Below, piece after piece: positions 20,060 to 33,550 of a stretch of DNA of 60,000 bases (position 1 is its first letter; each line of letters starts with the position of its first letter). Made by a program: the position numbers and the translations under genes. Source of the stretch: Lineus longissimus (lineage: Eukaryota; Nemertea; Pilidiophora; Heteronemertea; Lineidae); the NCBI RefSeq assembly GCF_910592395.1, contig NC_088317.1, forward strand, positions 19,020,039 through 19,080,038. The letters run 5' to 3'. The notes beneath the pieces are model-generated. The model saw nothing but the letters and a program-made list of their open reading frames with translations, was not told the origin of the DNA and did not search any database.

Positions 20060-22505
20060 ACGAAGGAACATTTATCTATTCTAGGGTAAAATGGTGTTTA
20101 CTGGATACTTAATTACTCGTTTGCATTGCTTGCATGAAATCACACAGTTTACATCCTAATGTAAAATCTTTTGACGTATGGAAAAAAACCGCACCATTAT
20201 TTCTAACAATTCACTATTAGCAATTCAATTCTAATGGTAAAACAGGACATACCATGTGGGTGTTACACTATAGATTTCAAGACGTTTCATGCATAATTAT
20301 TATCATTGTCATGTTTTCAGAGCTCAGAACACCTTTTATCGTTGACTGCATGGTTCCCTTAGAGCTTCTTTGTTTTCAAGAAAACATGTTGTTTAGGTAA
20401 GCACAGGGGAACATCCGCGTAATGTGTACGAAATATCGCCAAACATGTTTTTGAGTGCACAGAATCAGATAATTTGCAAAGAGTTTCATCAGCAAAAGCT
20501 CCCCAGCTCCTTAGTTCTATCAGTATTGAGCTTGATAGGTAATCATCATATAATTCTCTGATATCAATCGTTCCCGAGTATGTTGGTTTGGATAAACACC
20601 ATCCCTTGCTGAGATAATGGCCAAAACCTGAGGACAGAAAACGGTGCTGAGAGAAGATAACTTGGCGAGTGCATATCCCGAAGCATTAACAACAAAAACA
20701 CAGTGCAGACTGCAAGCTCCTACACAAAAGAATATTACATTTCGTGAGCATAGGCCTTTTGAAGTGCGCATCAACTACCCGTGTAAAGTGTTATCTCGGG
20801 GTTAATGACAGTCTGGGATGTTTTTGTACTACCTAAAATACTTCGACAACTTTATAACTGTTCATAAAAAACAACTTCTGCTTACCCGAAGTCAGGCGTT
20901 AACACTACTTCTCGTGAAACGACATTTCCTTAAGCCCTCGCATGCATACCCCCGTATGCCACAGGGAAGACATTTTACAAATGTACACCCATCATTTCAT
21001 CACATGGTGACAGCATTGTAATTGTATTACAAACGTATACAAATTGTGTTCTTTCCGATTTAAAGTTTTGTATTAGGGGATAAGGCTATTTTCCCTTTGG
21101 GTTCCGGCATCAATATTTCAAACTCCTCTAGAAGTTCTTTAGAAGTTCAAATATTGTGAATTATTTATCTAGTTCGTGCTTGTCTATTGTCAATAAAAGA
21201 ACCACAACGGTGATATTCTATGTATTAAAAATAAAGAAAACCAACTGGTTGCTATAAGAATAAGACAACTTCCTTCAAGGACGCGTGAAAAAAACCCAGA
21301 CTTAGATTCATTGGCAACCTATCAGCAGATGTAGAAATGTCTCATTGTCTCTTCGTCACAGTGATTACCTTTATAGAAAGGCACGTCACTTGTGGTGACA
21401 AGCCGATAGTTGTCAGTATGGTGACAAACGAAAGTTGTCTGTATGGTGACAAATGAAAGTTGTCAGTATGGTGTGAAACGTGTTACCATTATAGTAAATG
21501 TTTTTTCAAGCAGCAAGCTCTAACCAAGCTGCGGCCTGTTCACCATCGCGACCCCGACAGGCGGCCTCGATCGCTGGAGTATTTGTTCGAGCAGTTCAAC
21601 GTTAACTGCGTTTCCGAACAAACAACCTTGGTACCCAGATGAGCCAACGCCCCCAACAGCAATACATGATCCGACCCACATTTTTCCATCTTCATCATCA
21701 TCTCTAACGAATGACCAAACCTTAACCGTGTAGCTTAATGACCATGTCATTTGTTCGAGGGTCAGGATTTTACCCCTGACAGGAGAGGTCTCCTGGGGTG
21801 ATTTGATATGATGGATCAGGGTAAGAGGCGATCGTGCTCTGGCAAAACAGTTATTGCGTTAGATTCGCGTAATTTGATCCGCTTGATATTTAGCTTCGGG
21901 TGTTAAACTCCCAAACAGTAAATTTCAAAGATGAAAAACCAGCCAGAGGGGTAAAATATGCCATTGTTAATCCAGTAGGTCCTCTACTAGGATTGTGCAC
22001 TCCGTGTATAACACTTCATTAATGATGATGCCCCCAAGTTGCATAAAGGAAAAAGGAGAAAGTGAGAAAAAACTTGTTTGAAAGAAACAGCAAAGTAAAA
22101 GCGAGATCACTAAACTGCTAGCATCATTAGCTAAAGTGACCCCGTCGGACTCATAAGCTTGGATTCAAGCGAACATGGTATAGGATTGCTGGACTGAATT
22201 AACCCCATTGATGTCTGAATCAAGTTGATATTGACCCCGAAGTTGGTCGGATTGCGGAGTGATAATGCTAGCTCTTGGCAGTCAGGATGACTAAGGTTAT
22301 GCTATCACTTGGGATCGCTTGTTCGATCAACGGTGGGAACGTGAACAGTTGTGGTTTATCTAGAATAATAAAGTTATGTTGAAAACGTGCGGTGTGTCGG
22401 GTGTCCTCACTGTGGTAGACATGCTAATGGATGCGTTGCAAATTGAACTATTTATTGGGCGTTCTTGCCGTTTTGACATGACACTTTAATATTATTGAAT
22501 TATCA
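20060..22505. other. Mostly non-coding; one 25-bp triplication
   Basis: No supported gene. At 21408-21480 the motif AGTTGTCAGTATGGTGACAA recurs with a 25-bp step (21408, 21433, 21458). Confidence 0.5.
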
Positions 22506-22853
22506 ATGAAATTCGATCATCGTTCCAATGTCACCAACTATTATAAAGAAGAGGCATGGCCAAGTTTCTTTCAATCAAACCAGTTAAAATTCACCAAGGG
22601 CAAAGATAATAAGCAGGCTGTGAGACAGCTGTCGTCTGGAACCTATTGCAGTTTTATTCAAAATTCTAATTATCTAACGTTGCATGTTCCTCGCATCTCT
22701 GATGCTTTTTCCCACCGCAGTTTTAAATTGAAAACGGTGCATGTGCGAGGCTATCGAAAATGTCCTTCGAGTGGCATAGTATCACGAAATGGGATTGCCC
22801 AGGGTATCCTAGTTTGGTGTGCTGCATTGAAATGTAGCACTGGCAAGACGTAG
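22506..22853 (+). CDS. Possible CUB-like fragment, unrecognised
   Basis: 115 codons from ATG 22506 to TAG. The C-terminal half has SNYLTLHVPR followed by an aromatic/basic strand, resembling the end of CUB-like domains nearby. No domain is certain and no splice sites are supported. It could be a gene fragment. Confidence 0.25.
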   Translation: MKFDHRSNVTNYYKEEAWPSFFQSNQLKFTKGKDNKQAVRQLSSGTYCSFIQNSNYLTLHVPRISDAFSHRSFKLKTVHVRGYRKCPSSGIVSRNGIAQGILVWCAALKCSTGKT

Positions 22854-25800
22854 CGGCATACTGGAGAGATATGGATAGTTGCTCTCGGGAGGGATAAGAC
22901 TCTGTTACGGGTAGTATGGATTAGGAGACACTAGCGTATTGCGGTGAAACGGGAAACTTCAGGTTAGATAGGTCGAGCAATCATCGGGATGAAGACGATA
23001 CAGTTCAAGTATCCTTTCCCATTCACAAACGGCAAATACCGACCAAGGCTTCGCACTAGTCTCAGAAACAACAGTCCAGCGGTTTCCAAACCGGCTCTGT
23101 CCATTTTGAATTTTTATTATTATTTTAAGACTAATAAGAGCACTTCCCTCAGCGAACCGATAATTGGTTGGGTTTTTTTTCTTCGCATTACCACCATTGT
23201 CTGTTGTCGATACTGCATCCATGACCAAAGCACATCTCAAGCCTTTGTAACAAAATATTGATGTCTCAATCCAATTTCTTTCGTTTCTTATTCCACTTTT
23301 TCTGTGATCGTTTTTCTGACGATGCAACCATAGACGGCTATTTTTTTAGCAGAACATTGCTGAAGCCTTCAAGACCTGTCTACGAATGACTTGGGCAAAT
23401 ATCCGTTGTATTTCACGTTCAAGTTCAAATACTGCAAAAACATTAATTTTGACTTGCAAATCAACCAAGCGACTTCAAGCCAGGTTAAAAATAAAAACAA
23501 CCTGCACTGGTCAAGTGTCATTTTGTACCGAGTCCGCACTAGGTATCTTGCTTTCGCACCAGGCAATGCCTTTAATCATAAACGTCGCATTTCTTTATTT
23601 CTTTCCTAAGTGGCCATATGATGCGTTGTTACTTTGGTAGGCACGGTAAGAAGTACGTATATTTTTACTTGGCATCAAAAAATTGGTTTGCTCTAATTAT
23701 TGCGATGTCCATCGAAATGTCTTTTCACCAGAGGTTTTATTTGCACCGAATGAAGAGTTAGGAATCGTATCACGCGCAGTGATTTGCAACCCACGGGGAG
23801 CAGAGGTTTGGTTTGTCCGCTTAATTGCACGATTAGGTAATGGAGGTAGCTAGGCAGCAAGTGGGGTCTTTCAGGCGTAAGATGGTTGGCTTTCCGCAAG
23901 TGACTTGTGTGAAAGGAAAGCTTCTTCCTTTGAAGAAAATACTCGGGGGGAAAAAGATAATCGTTTTGTTAGATTTTAAGCTGATTGGTCAGTTGTGCTT
24001 TCCTGCCCGGCTTTCCTGACCTAAGCCATGCCGAGCACTTGGGGATATAGCCATGAGGCCGGTTTTGCAAGATTAACAAAGAGCTACGAACGACTTAAGT
24101 GTGAAGCATGTGAATACATTTAATTGAAAATATTTACAAAACGTTTCCTCCATATCTCCTACAACTACATACGGGTACAAAACTCGCCAGTGATTTACAA
24201 GTGCCAGCTGAATGAATTAGCACAGGACTTGATGTCACCACTGAACTTCGCGCTTCGTACTTTGTAGTTTATAAGGGTTCCGAACCTGCCCATGTATAGT
24301 CCGAAGGCACAACCGTGGTACACTTCGCGTGAAAGCTTCAATATCCATACTGTTAGGTCTGAACACGACACAATCACTGGCATCTTCAATGCGTCACTAA
24401 AGGTCGCATTGGCCAAACCCTTTGTCGGAGGATGTGAATTCGGCTTTTGTTAGGGCGAACAATTATCCCATACTTGCGTAATATAATTGTGTAACGTGCT
24501 GTATACTGAACCACAACTGCCTACTTCACCTGTATTCATATGGTGATTAATCCTAGTAATATGCAAAAACTCTCCCTAAACACGAACTAAGAACAGATAC
24601 GGACAATTGGTTTCCTGAATAACACGTTGATTCTGGTATTAAACATTGTGGTTTCATTTTTCTGCTGTTTCTTGTAATTGTGGTTGATAACGTGTACCAC
24701 AAGGTCTTTTTAGGGCCTGCTTTATGTTAGTGGGTTTTTTTATCCGTTCTGAGACAAGTACACAAGGCGTCATGTCGTCAGTAACCTCACATTTGGTGGC
24801 AACTTATAACATGTTGATTTGGTCCGTATCAAGTTATAATTTCTTTACTCTCTCGTGTATTTCAGAGTTAAACCATCATGATATGATTACCAAAAGGGGT
24901 ACCTGATCAGAGCCAAAACACTTCTGCTTGTGGAAAGTTGCAAATGGCTTTTTGTAGGCTATCGTGTGCTTTGAACTGCTTTAGGAAAGAAAATTTAAGT
25001 ATTTACCAGACGTCATTTGACCTTTGACACAAACTCTAAAAGGGTTAAACCTCCTCAGTGAGAGTAACCTTGATCTTCTTAACCCCAATCTTTAATCGCC
25101 TTTCAAAGTCTGCCATCTCTATATGTATGATGCCAGTGATAAGTGGCCCCTAATGGACCCACTGCTCGTGACACCACTTTTATGAGAATGCTAAGTACCT
25201 CGAATCAGCATTTTTTTATCTTCTTCGTCGATAATTTTCCTGAAAGGAAGAATAAAGTTTGAAATGACGTCTCGAGGTATTTGTTTGGTGAGGATAGTGG
25301 TTTTTAGAATAAGAAAGGACATACAGCGGGGGGGGGGGGGGGGGGGTGTTCTCGAGGATCAGCTCACTTGGGAACATCATGTCGGAGTTTGTCGATGACC
25401 CACCCTCCCCTATAAGTAGTAGAGGTGGCCAGATCTTCTCGCCATTCTGCTTGAGCACCACATGGATAGGATCTCGATCATAGTACATCATGCAATGCAT
25501 GACCGTAATATGCACAAGAAGCTACCTTGATGAGTCATCACGAACCGACAAGTTCAGATACCTCCTACATGTATTTGGAAATCTTTTTCCCTTAGCTTTT
25601 ATGTTCCTGTCCAATGATCAAGGTGACAAACTATTATACTGACATGCCTTAATTGACTAGTTGACCAAACTGAGGCTGTAAGTTATGGGAAAACACAGTT
25701 ACTTTGCACGGCCTGCTATTAGTCCTGTTTCAAAAATCATAAAATTTCTGTTCACGTGAACGTGTAATATTACCTCACAGACATTCTTAGTACCTTGTTT

Positions 25801-27030
25801 TTAGTTTTGCATTGAATTTTGAATTTCTTGGTTACGACTTCCATTGTTGAGCCCATTCGACTGTTCAACTCTTCAAAAAGCATTAGATCAAATTTCACCC
25901 CAACCTATCATCAGATCTTTTAAGGCCATGTCCTTTATTCACATCATAAAAAATGGCGTAATAGAATACTCTCACGAGCAAATGACAGAAAACAACTGTG
26001 TGCGAAAGAAACTGCAATGCGATAGGAAAAGAACATTGTGCTATCATTGGAGAACAAGTTGAACTTGGGGGCGAAAAAAGATAGCTCTCAGGTGGCAGAA
26101 TAGAGAATACGTATTTTATTAGGTATCCAATGATGGTGTGAGGAGACGAGCCATGCTATTGGCGCTATACATCTCGGTTGGGGTGTTCGCGAATGTGTGT
26201 ACGATGCAGGGCCACATATAGGCAATGCTCTGGAGAATAATAAAAAGTAAAGAAAATAAATTCATTTTCTGTGCGTAAATGCAAAACTAGTGATCAAATC
26301 CCAGTCGCTTTAACCTAAACTGACGCAACGAAAGGTCGATCCTGTTTAATGGTACTATGGCCTTGGTGGTGAGATTCTTTTCACCGCAGACATGGAACCG
26401 AGACTGATGCGATTCCCATTAACAAAATTATTTTCAGTCTGACAACGTTTTACGCACGTTTTCCGCGAGAATATGATGCAGAAAATAAACATGGCGGCGA
26501 AATGAAATATCTTTTGAAAGATTCTTGCGCACGTTTTGATCGAGTTAATTAGATTAAACATGTTAACACTACGATGTGCTATGTGACTTTTAATCGAATT
26601 GCATCCATCGGAGTTGTCAGCCTCAGCAGACGAAAACGGCGTGTTCAAATGTCATGCTATCGCTAGTTTGAAAACTTATTCTGTAAGTGTTTTTAAAATT
26701 GTATCGCTCTAAAGCTGGGCATCTAACTGTTCTCTCGTGGCTTGTGGAGTTGTGGCGTCGTGAGCCTTGTGACTTGGCGAAAGAATGAGCATGACATTCT
26801 TCATATTCCCAGACAAACTGGCCTCTTGGCATATGACCTGTGACATCATGAAAGCCAACGAATTATCCCAGATGACCAAAAATTACGTTAGTTGTGTGAA
26901 AATGATGTGTTTTAAATAACGTCTCGAACATGTTAGAGGTTTTTTTTATTGCAGTTTTATCGAAATACATGAGAACGTTTTCGTTGTTACCGTTAACTTC
27001 GCCTAGAGTCAAAAACAACTGTCGTCTAAA
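22854..27030. other. No supported gene; contains a 19-G homopolymer
   Basis: Short frames only, on both strands. A run of 19 G occupies 25328-25346. Nothing recognisable otherwise. Confidence 0.5.
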
Positions 27031-28745
27031 GAACATGGCACCAAGAAAAGACGAAAACGTTCAAAGCCAGCTACCCCAGGCAAGATGTTTAAACTGTTTT
27101 GAAGAGGAAATCGTTGAAAGCCATTTGTCCAAATTAAAAGGTTTATTCAGCTCAAAAGACGAAAGTGCCAAAGCCAACAGGGTTATACTGTTTTAAAGAC
27201 GAAGCCGTCTGAAGCATCCCAGAGCAAAAGGCTTAAACTGTTTCAACGACAAAGTCGCTGAAAGCCATGTTACCAAAGCAAGACGTTCAATACTGTTTTA
27301 AAGACAAAACCGTTGAAAGCTGACAGCCCAAAGCAAGATGTTTAAACGGTTTCAACGACAAAACTGTTGAAAGTTGACTGCCCAAAGCAAGATGTTTAAA
27401 CGGTTTCAAGGACAAAACCGTTGAAAGCTGACTGCCCAAAGCAAGATGTTTAAACGGTTTCAACGACGAAACCGTTGAAAGCTAACTGACCAAAGCAAGA
27501 TGTTTAAACGGTTTCAACGACCAAACCGTTGAAAGTTGACTGCCCAAAGCAAGATGTTTAAACGGTTTCAACGACGAAACCGTTGAAAGCTAACTGCCCA
27601 AAGCAAGATGTTTAAACGGTTTCAACGACGAAACCATTGAAAGTTGACTGCCCAAAGCAAGATGTTTAAACTTTTTCAACGACAAAACCGTTGAAAGTTG
27701 ACTGCCCAAAGCAAGATGTTTAAACGGTTTCAACGACGAAACCGTTGAAAGCTGACTGCCCAAAGCAAGATGTTTAAACGGTTTCAACGACGAAACCGTT
27801 GAAAGCTGACTGCCCAAAGCAAGATGTTTAAACGATTTCAACGACGAAACCGTTGAAAGCTGACTGACCAAAGCAAGATGTTTAAACGGTTTCAACGACG
27901 AAACCGTTGAAAGCTGACTGCCCAAAGCAAGATGTTTAAACGGTTTCAACGACGAAACCGTTGAAAGTTGACTGCCCAAAGCAAGATGTTTAAACGGTTT
28001 CAACGACGAAACCGTTGAAAGCTGACTGACCAAAGCAAGATGTTTAAACGGTTTCAACGACGAAACCGTTGAAAGCTGACTGCCCAAAGCAAGATGTTTA
28101 AACGGTTTCAACGACAAAACTGTTGAAAGCTGACTGCCCAAAGCAAGATGTTTAAACGGTTTCAACGACGAAACCGTTGAAAGCTGACTGCCCAAAGCAA
28201 GATGTTTAAACGGTTTCAACGACAAAACCGTTGAAAGTTGACTGACCAAAGCCAGATGTTTAAACGGTTTCAACGACGAAACCGTTGAAAGCTATCTGCC
28301 CAAAGCAAGATGTTTAAACGGTTTCAACGACGAAACCGTTGAAAGCTGACTGCCCAAAGCAAGATGTTTAAACGGTTTTAACGACAAAACTGTTGAAAGT
28401 TGACTGCCCAAAGCAAGATGTTTAAACGGTTTCAACGACGAAACCGTTGAAAGTTGACTGACCAAAGCAAGATGTTTAAACGGTTTCAACGACGAAACCG
28501 TTGAAAGTTGACTGACCAAAGCAAGATGTTTAAACGGTTTCAACGACGAAACCGTTGAAAGTTGACTGACCAAAGCAAGATGTTTAAACGGTTTCAACGA
28601 CAAAACCGTTGAAAGCTGACTGCCCAAAGCAAGATGTTTAAACGGTTTCAACGACAAAACCGTTGAAAGCTATCTGCCAATCGAAACAAAAGGTTTATAC
28701 TGGTTAAACGACGAAACAATTGAAAACCAACTGCCAAAAGCAAGA
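27030..28745. repeat. 54-bp self-complementary satellite
   Basis: About 25 well-conserved 54-bp units (landmark GATGTTTAAACGG at 27337, 27391, 27445 and onward to about 28640), with degenerate, spaced-out relatives on both flanks (27030-27330 and 28675-28745). Each unit contains AACGGTTTC, a 6-base loop, then GAAACCGTT: a 9-bp stem. On the minus strand a frame stays open for many units and repeats an 18-residue peptide, which follows from 54 being a multiple of three. On the plus strand the degenerate left-edge copies read as a coding-like peptide (ARCLNCFEEEIVES), while core copies have a stop at the same place. Confidence 0.93.
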
Positions 28746-30272
28746 ACTGCGGTTTGATAGAATTTTAGAATTCCTGCCTACCGAGGAGATACAAAGCTTG
28801 CATTTGTATATTCACGATGGACCTTTTTGCTGTCGAATTGTGTGTTTTTTCGTTTCAACACCAGAATTGCCTCTCTAAGAAGAAACACAGCAAAACAAGT
28901 GCGCATATCTTTCCTGTTCATGTACTTCTGTCATCACTTTAATTGATAAGTTCCTGCTCATTATACATGTAGTGGTGTAATATCCGTAACCTTATTATAT
29001 GAATATACCCTGCGCTGTTTTGTTCGTGAGCGCTGAGCTGTTGGCTCCTGTGTCTGCAGGAAATCAACACTAAGCTAGATGGAGGAGGTGTTCAGGAAGA
29101 TTCCATGAAATTCTATATCTTAAATAATACTTAAAAACGAGTTCCTTACAATACCCTGGCGACGCCCCTGCATCGACACCGTGTGTAGGTGTCCCTCCGC
29201 CGGCCCAGAATAACCTTTCAGAACAAAGAATCCAGCAGTATTAACATTGCTTTTTCGTTTGTTAGTCAATTGGTCGACCCACTGAGTGGTTTGTTGTTGT
29301 ACTCTGACCACTTTTTGTCTTTGTTCTGTCTGAAAATTTAGCTTTCCCTTGGGTAATTCCGCTGTATCAGTACGTTGAATAAGAACAGACGTCTACTGTC
29401 TGTTCTTGATAGTGCTCTCGAATTAATGTATGGGCTCCAGTATCACAGAGGACTTGTTTTCCCGTTTCACTAGATCGAACCATCTACATCTACTGATGAC
29501 CTCATCGTTCACTATTGTTAGTGGTACAAACTAGGCTTTGCATCTGCTCACTCGATATGTTAGATCTGTCTATACAGTGTCTTTACTTGCTCTTTTTCCC
29601 TTGATAAAATAATTTAATATTCGGCAAGGCTAGACTTGCCATTGCCCAAGGTTTGTTCAGAAAAAAAAATTTACTAATCTCTGATCAAAAAAGTTACACG
29701 AGTAACGCTTCGGGATATAGTGGAACACTTATTGAAAACAAGGATAGCTCCGCCGCAAATCACGACTGAGGGGCCATCTTGGCAAGTTAGTGTTTAGTAT
29801 CAAACAGACCTTGCTTTGATACTTTAGCTTAGCGCGGCGGGTAATGATTCAGTCAGGAAAATGACCACAATCTACCCGAGCCCAAGGCCGTGAAGCCCGG
29901 CATCAGATTGGTCATTGCTGTCTTGAGTCAAATACTGGCATCGACAAGTCTTAACCCTCTGATAACTCTCGTAGGTGTCGGTTGTTGCTTCCAACCATTG
30001 CAAGTGGCTCTATCATTTGCACTTTGTGAATGGACGTTTTGGTTATTCTGTGTCGTTCGACTTAGTCTTACTACGAAGCGTCTAATCCGGTATATCAAAA
30101 AGGCGAGATTTATGATATCTGCAGTGTGCCCACAAAATATACCCAGACTGAGGTCCTAAGATGAATGCAGGCTTTTCTTGCCTGGCGTCTGCTCCGTAAT
30201 AAGAATCCCGGTTGGTTTTCCTATTCTGACTAAGCTCAACAAGTGGGTGATTGGGTCAAAACGAAATGCTTG
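28746..30272. other. No supported gene
   Basis: Short frames only; a hydrophobic frame near 29890-30159 has no ATG start. Nothing supported. Confidence 0.45.
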
Positions 30273-30274
30273 TA

Positions 30275-30870
30275 CAGTGGAACCTCGGTCGGCGACAACC
30301 CCGACGACCAAGAATCGCTGGTCCCGAATGGTTTCCTCTGTAATTACCATTACAATGCCCCCAGTAACACCACCAGACCACGACCAATGGATTGGGCAGT
30401 CCCACTGACCAAATTAAAACCCCTCTAACCCGACCACAGGGCCTAATTGCCGTGAAAGGACGAATGCTGTCATGATTTCTGTTAAGAAATTGATTGCGGC
30501 AAATTTGTCAAGCTACCGATGAAAAAATTTCTGCGTCCAAATATTTTTCACTTGTTTTTTTCTGCTCAAAATAAAGAAACATCATCAGCCCCAAAAACAT
30601 TTGGCTTTGAAAAATTTTCAGAATTTTGAACTTGTGAAAAAATTCAACTCTGAACAATGAAAAAATTTCTGAGTCAAAATATGTTTTTCACTTGTTTTTT
30701 TTTCTGCTCAAAATAAAGAAACATCATTACCCCCAAAAACATTTTGGCTTTGAAAATCTTTCCGAATTGAATTGAACCGAATATCATCAGCCCGAAAAAA
30801 TGTTTGTCTTTGAAAACTATTCAGAATTTCGAACTTATGAAAAAATTCAACTTTTTGACTTTTTTTTTTC
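30275..30870. mobile_element. Left part of pogo/Tigger-like non-autonomous element
   Basis: Begins TA then CAGTGGAACCTCGGT, the hallmark terminus of pogo/Tigger elements (Tc1/mariner superfamily, TA target). From about 30518 it holds AT-rich tandem units of roughly 140-150 bp (landmark CTGCTCAAAATAAAGAAACA at 30562 and 30714). The same units in the same orientation precede the matching right terminus at 52930. No transposase is visible. Confidence 0.7.
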
Positions 30871-32837
30871 ATCCAGTCTATGACTTGAAGAAAAGGTCAC
30901 CCTCCAAACTAAATATAACACCTACGGTCACCAAGTCCAAATAAGGATTTTGTACTCATTATAGAATATCTTTAATACGGATCAAAGTTATTGTATCTTC
31001 TCACATATCTACATTCTTGTACTAAGTTTAAAACATGCCTCAAGGTACGATCCGTTTTTTGCCACACGCAGGAAAATGCTACCGAAAATATCTTAGTCTC
31101 AATTGAATTTCGCTTCTTAAAACCAAAGCAAATGTATTATTGAAATTTCAGAATTTGTTATTGAAGTTTCACCGTGGCGAATATAGAAACAATTGGAAAT
31201 TGTATATTTGTCTTTTCGTAAAATCATCATCAAAATATAAACGTGTTTTCAACTGTTTTGTTTTCAATAACAATAGAATGCACATAAAGATTGCTTTTAG
31301 CGCTCTCGTGAATCTCTGTTATGACAATTTCGGTTTCAATTGTTAATCATGTTTTCCTTATTTTGTTTCACACACTTGAGGCATAACTAGTGAGTCTGAA
31401 CAAAATACTACAATACTTATTTTTTGGCATAACATCCCTTCAAACTTATTTTATTATTAAAGCGTGTCTTGGTAGTCCCGTCCGATGCAATGGTAGTGTT
31501 CTTAATGGCTGTTATGTGATACCAGAGTTCTACTTGGTCGTCATGGATGTTCTGGTGAAGTTCTGTTGTTTCTTGTAGCCAATGATTCATGTCAAGACCG
31601 TGAAGTGTTTTGGAAGTTTCCGTTCTAATTTAACTTCTAACTAATACCTTCCACGGTAGTGGCAAGTTATGACAATAATGCCATCTCATGCTTCTTCTGG
31701 TAACAACAGAGATTGAATACGATGGCAACATGAGGATAGACCGCAATATGGAGCATGCAGTTGTCTGAACTCTGCTCTGATACACCATGAAACATTAAAG
31801 ACCATCCCAATTACAATGTGTCGACTTAGATCATTCACATGACTCGGTGACACTGGGTTTTGAGGTGGAAATGCCTGTCGATCCCTCAAGAGGTCCGGTT
31901 ATTTTCCAAGGAGAGCAAAGTCTTTGTACACGCGGCCGGAAAATGTCCTTGACGCTAGCAACAGAAATGCGTCTGAGAGTATTATTTTGACAAGCAACAA
32001 GCAACAATCGTCCTCATGTGAGAGATTTCCAAAATATGGTTATAAACCAACCTACTACGACAGGCAGTAGATCGTGAGTCCGCTGTGACATTGATCATCG
32101 AGCCTGTTGAGACCAAAGAGAATTGAGAAAGTGGACTTCGATTCCTTTAATTATTAAATTTCAGGCCTTATACATCTTGTCCTTTACCAAGCTCTTCGGA
32201 ATCATCTGCAATATGCTGCTGCCATCAGCATCTGATCACATCGATCAAGGCTGGTCAGGACGCTTCGCTTCGGCAAATGCCGAGGTGAACCACACTCGCG
32301 CTCGGGTGGGCCACTCAATGAGAAGATTGCTACAAAATGTTTCACTCTCAAATTTAACTAGGCGATCAGTAAAAGTTATCCTCTCTACAAGTTCAAGTAC
32401 ATACACTTTTGATGCAGCCCTGTATAAAGACTTATCCGTATTTCATTATGCATTACAGGTTACACAGTTAACATGTTCAATACACAACTATTCAATATCT
32501 TCGTCGGATTTCTAACCGTCTATTAACTAAAGATCGAAACTCGGCGCACGTATCTGAGATGTGATTTCCCGGGAGTGACCGATAAATTCCATAATTGCCG
32601 CATGGTTTGCTGTTGAATTAGTGAGTTCCGATGGTGGTGATCAGCCGTGATTGGTGGACATTCATCAAATAATATATTGGCAAATATAGTACTTCTTGCC
32701 AATATTCAAGACGCTTTTCATCGTGGTTTTTATTTCGTATCCCGTTACAAACGTGTCGATTTCTATTCACATCGGAACTCAATATCACCTCTGACGAAAG
32801 GCAGCGGTCTTTTACATCAACCACAATCTTTGAGCAA
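30871..32837. other. No recognised gene between the element and the 808-bp array
   Basis: A frame open to 32515 has its first ATG at 32213 (100 codons) and no recognised domain. The rest is non-coding. Confidence 0.4.
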
Positions 32838-32877
32838 GTCTTGCTATCTTATCATCCATGTACAGATGTAAACATTT

Positions 32878-32910
32878 TCATTATCATCATTATCATACCC
32901 CGCACCCAAA
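32878..32910 (+). repeat. Left member of 33-bp inverted pair bounding the array
   Basis: TCATTATCATCATTATCATA followed by CCCCGCACCCAAA. It is the reverse complement of 51969-52001 with one mismatch. The other units read ACTCC where this first one reads ACCCC, so the first unit matches the right-hand inverted copy better than internal units do. Confidence 0.85.
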
Positions 32911-33495
32911 CTTTTCAAACTCCAGCACATACTGATTCCGGGCGTTCGAGTACATGAATTATGAGGTAGATGTATTGTTTCAATCATCGCAAATCTGCCT
33001 AAAACGGCAAGTTTTCTCAGGTACGGGTACGGCAGTGGCGTGCGTCTTTTTCATTGAAACGACCTCGCACGGCCGGCACCGACATATATCGTCGTTGATG
33101 ATGGAGAGAGCGGTAGCCGGTACATATTGAGCACGGTTCACTAGCAGTTCAATGTGCTCATGACGTGACGAGAGCAAATCTCACGGGTGGGGCGGAAATT
33201 CGCCATATTGCTGACATCATCGGCGCCAACAACTGTTTCTTTTGACCCTGCCGGAGTCTTTCAAAACAATAAATGATTGTGTCTGACCCTGCTGACCTCG
33301 ATTTTGAAAAACTTTTTAAAAAAGGTCATTCAAACGTTAAATCAACTGCAAAGATAATCTTTTATATCACTGAGGTATGTACATACGATATGTTGAGAAA
33401 AATCTGTACAACTATCGAAATATACGATTACTTGGAACTATTTCGGCTAATCACTTTGCCACCTGCGCGACCTTGTCACTATTGTGGCGCGCTCG

Positions 33496-33514
33496 TTTGC
33501 ATACCGCATATAAG
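33496..33514 (+). promoter_or_regulatory. Octamer-like plus TATA-like pair upstream of the tRNA-like segment (in every unit)
   Basis: TTTGCATA (33496-33503) and ATATAAG (33508-33514) lie about 40-55 bp before the tRNA-like segment, in a GC-richer stretch. The octamer followed by a TATA-like box recalls proximal promoters of some histone and small-RNA genes. The same pair is present in the other full units. It is a motif observation only. Confidence 0.3.
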
Positions 33515-33550
33515 AGGCGAATAAAATCTCCATTTCAACATGAAAGCCTT

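Noticed and set aside
27590-28657. Minus-strand genes of 227 and 121 codons with 18-residue repeats
   Set aside because: The open frames follow from a 54-bp period with no stop in one frame; no start context, domain or selection is visible.
27030-28745. CRISPR array
   Set aside because: The units repeat along their whole 54 bp with no unique spacers, and the genome is eukaryotic; this is a satellite.
29890-30159. Small hydrophobic protein gene
   Set aside because: No ATG initiator, no splice support and no domain.
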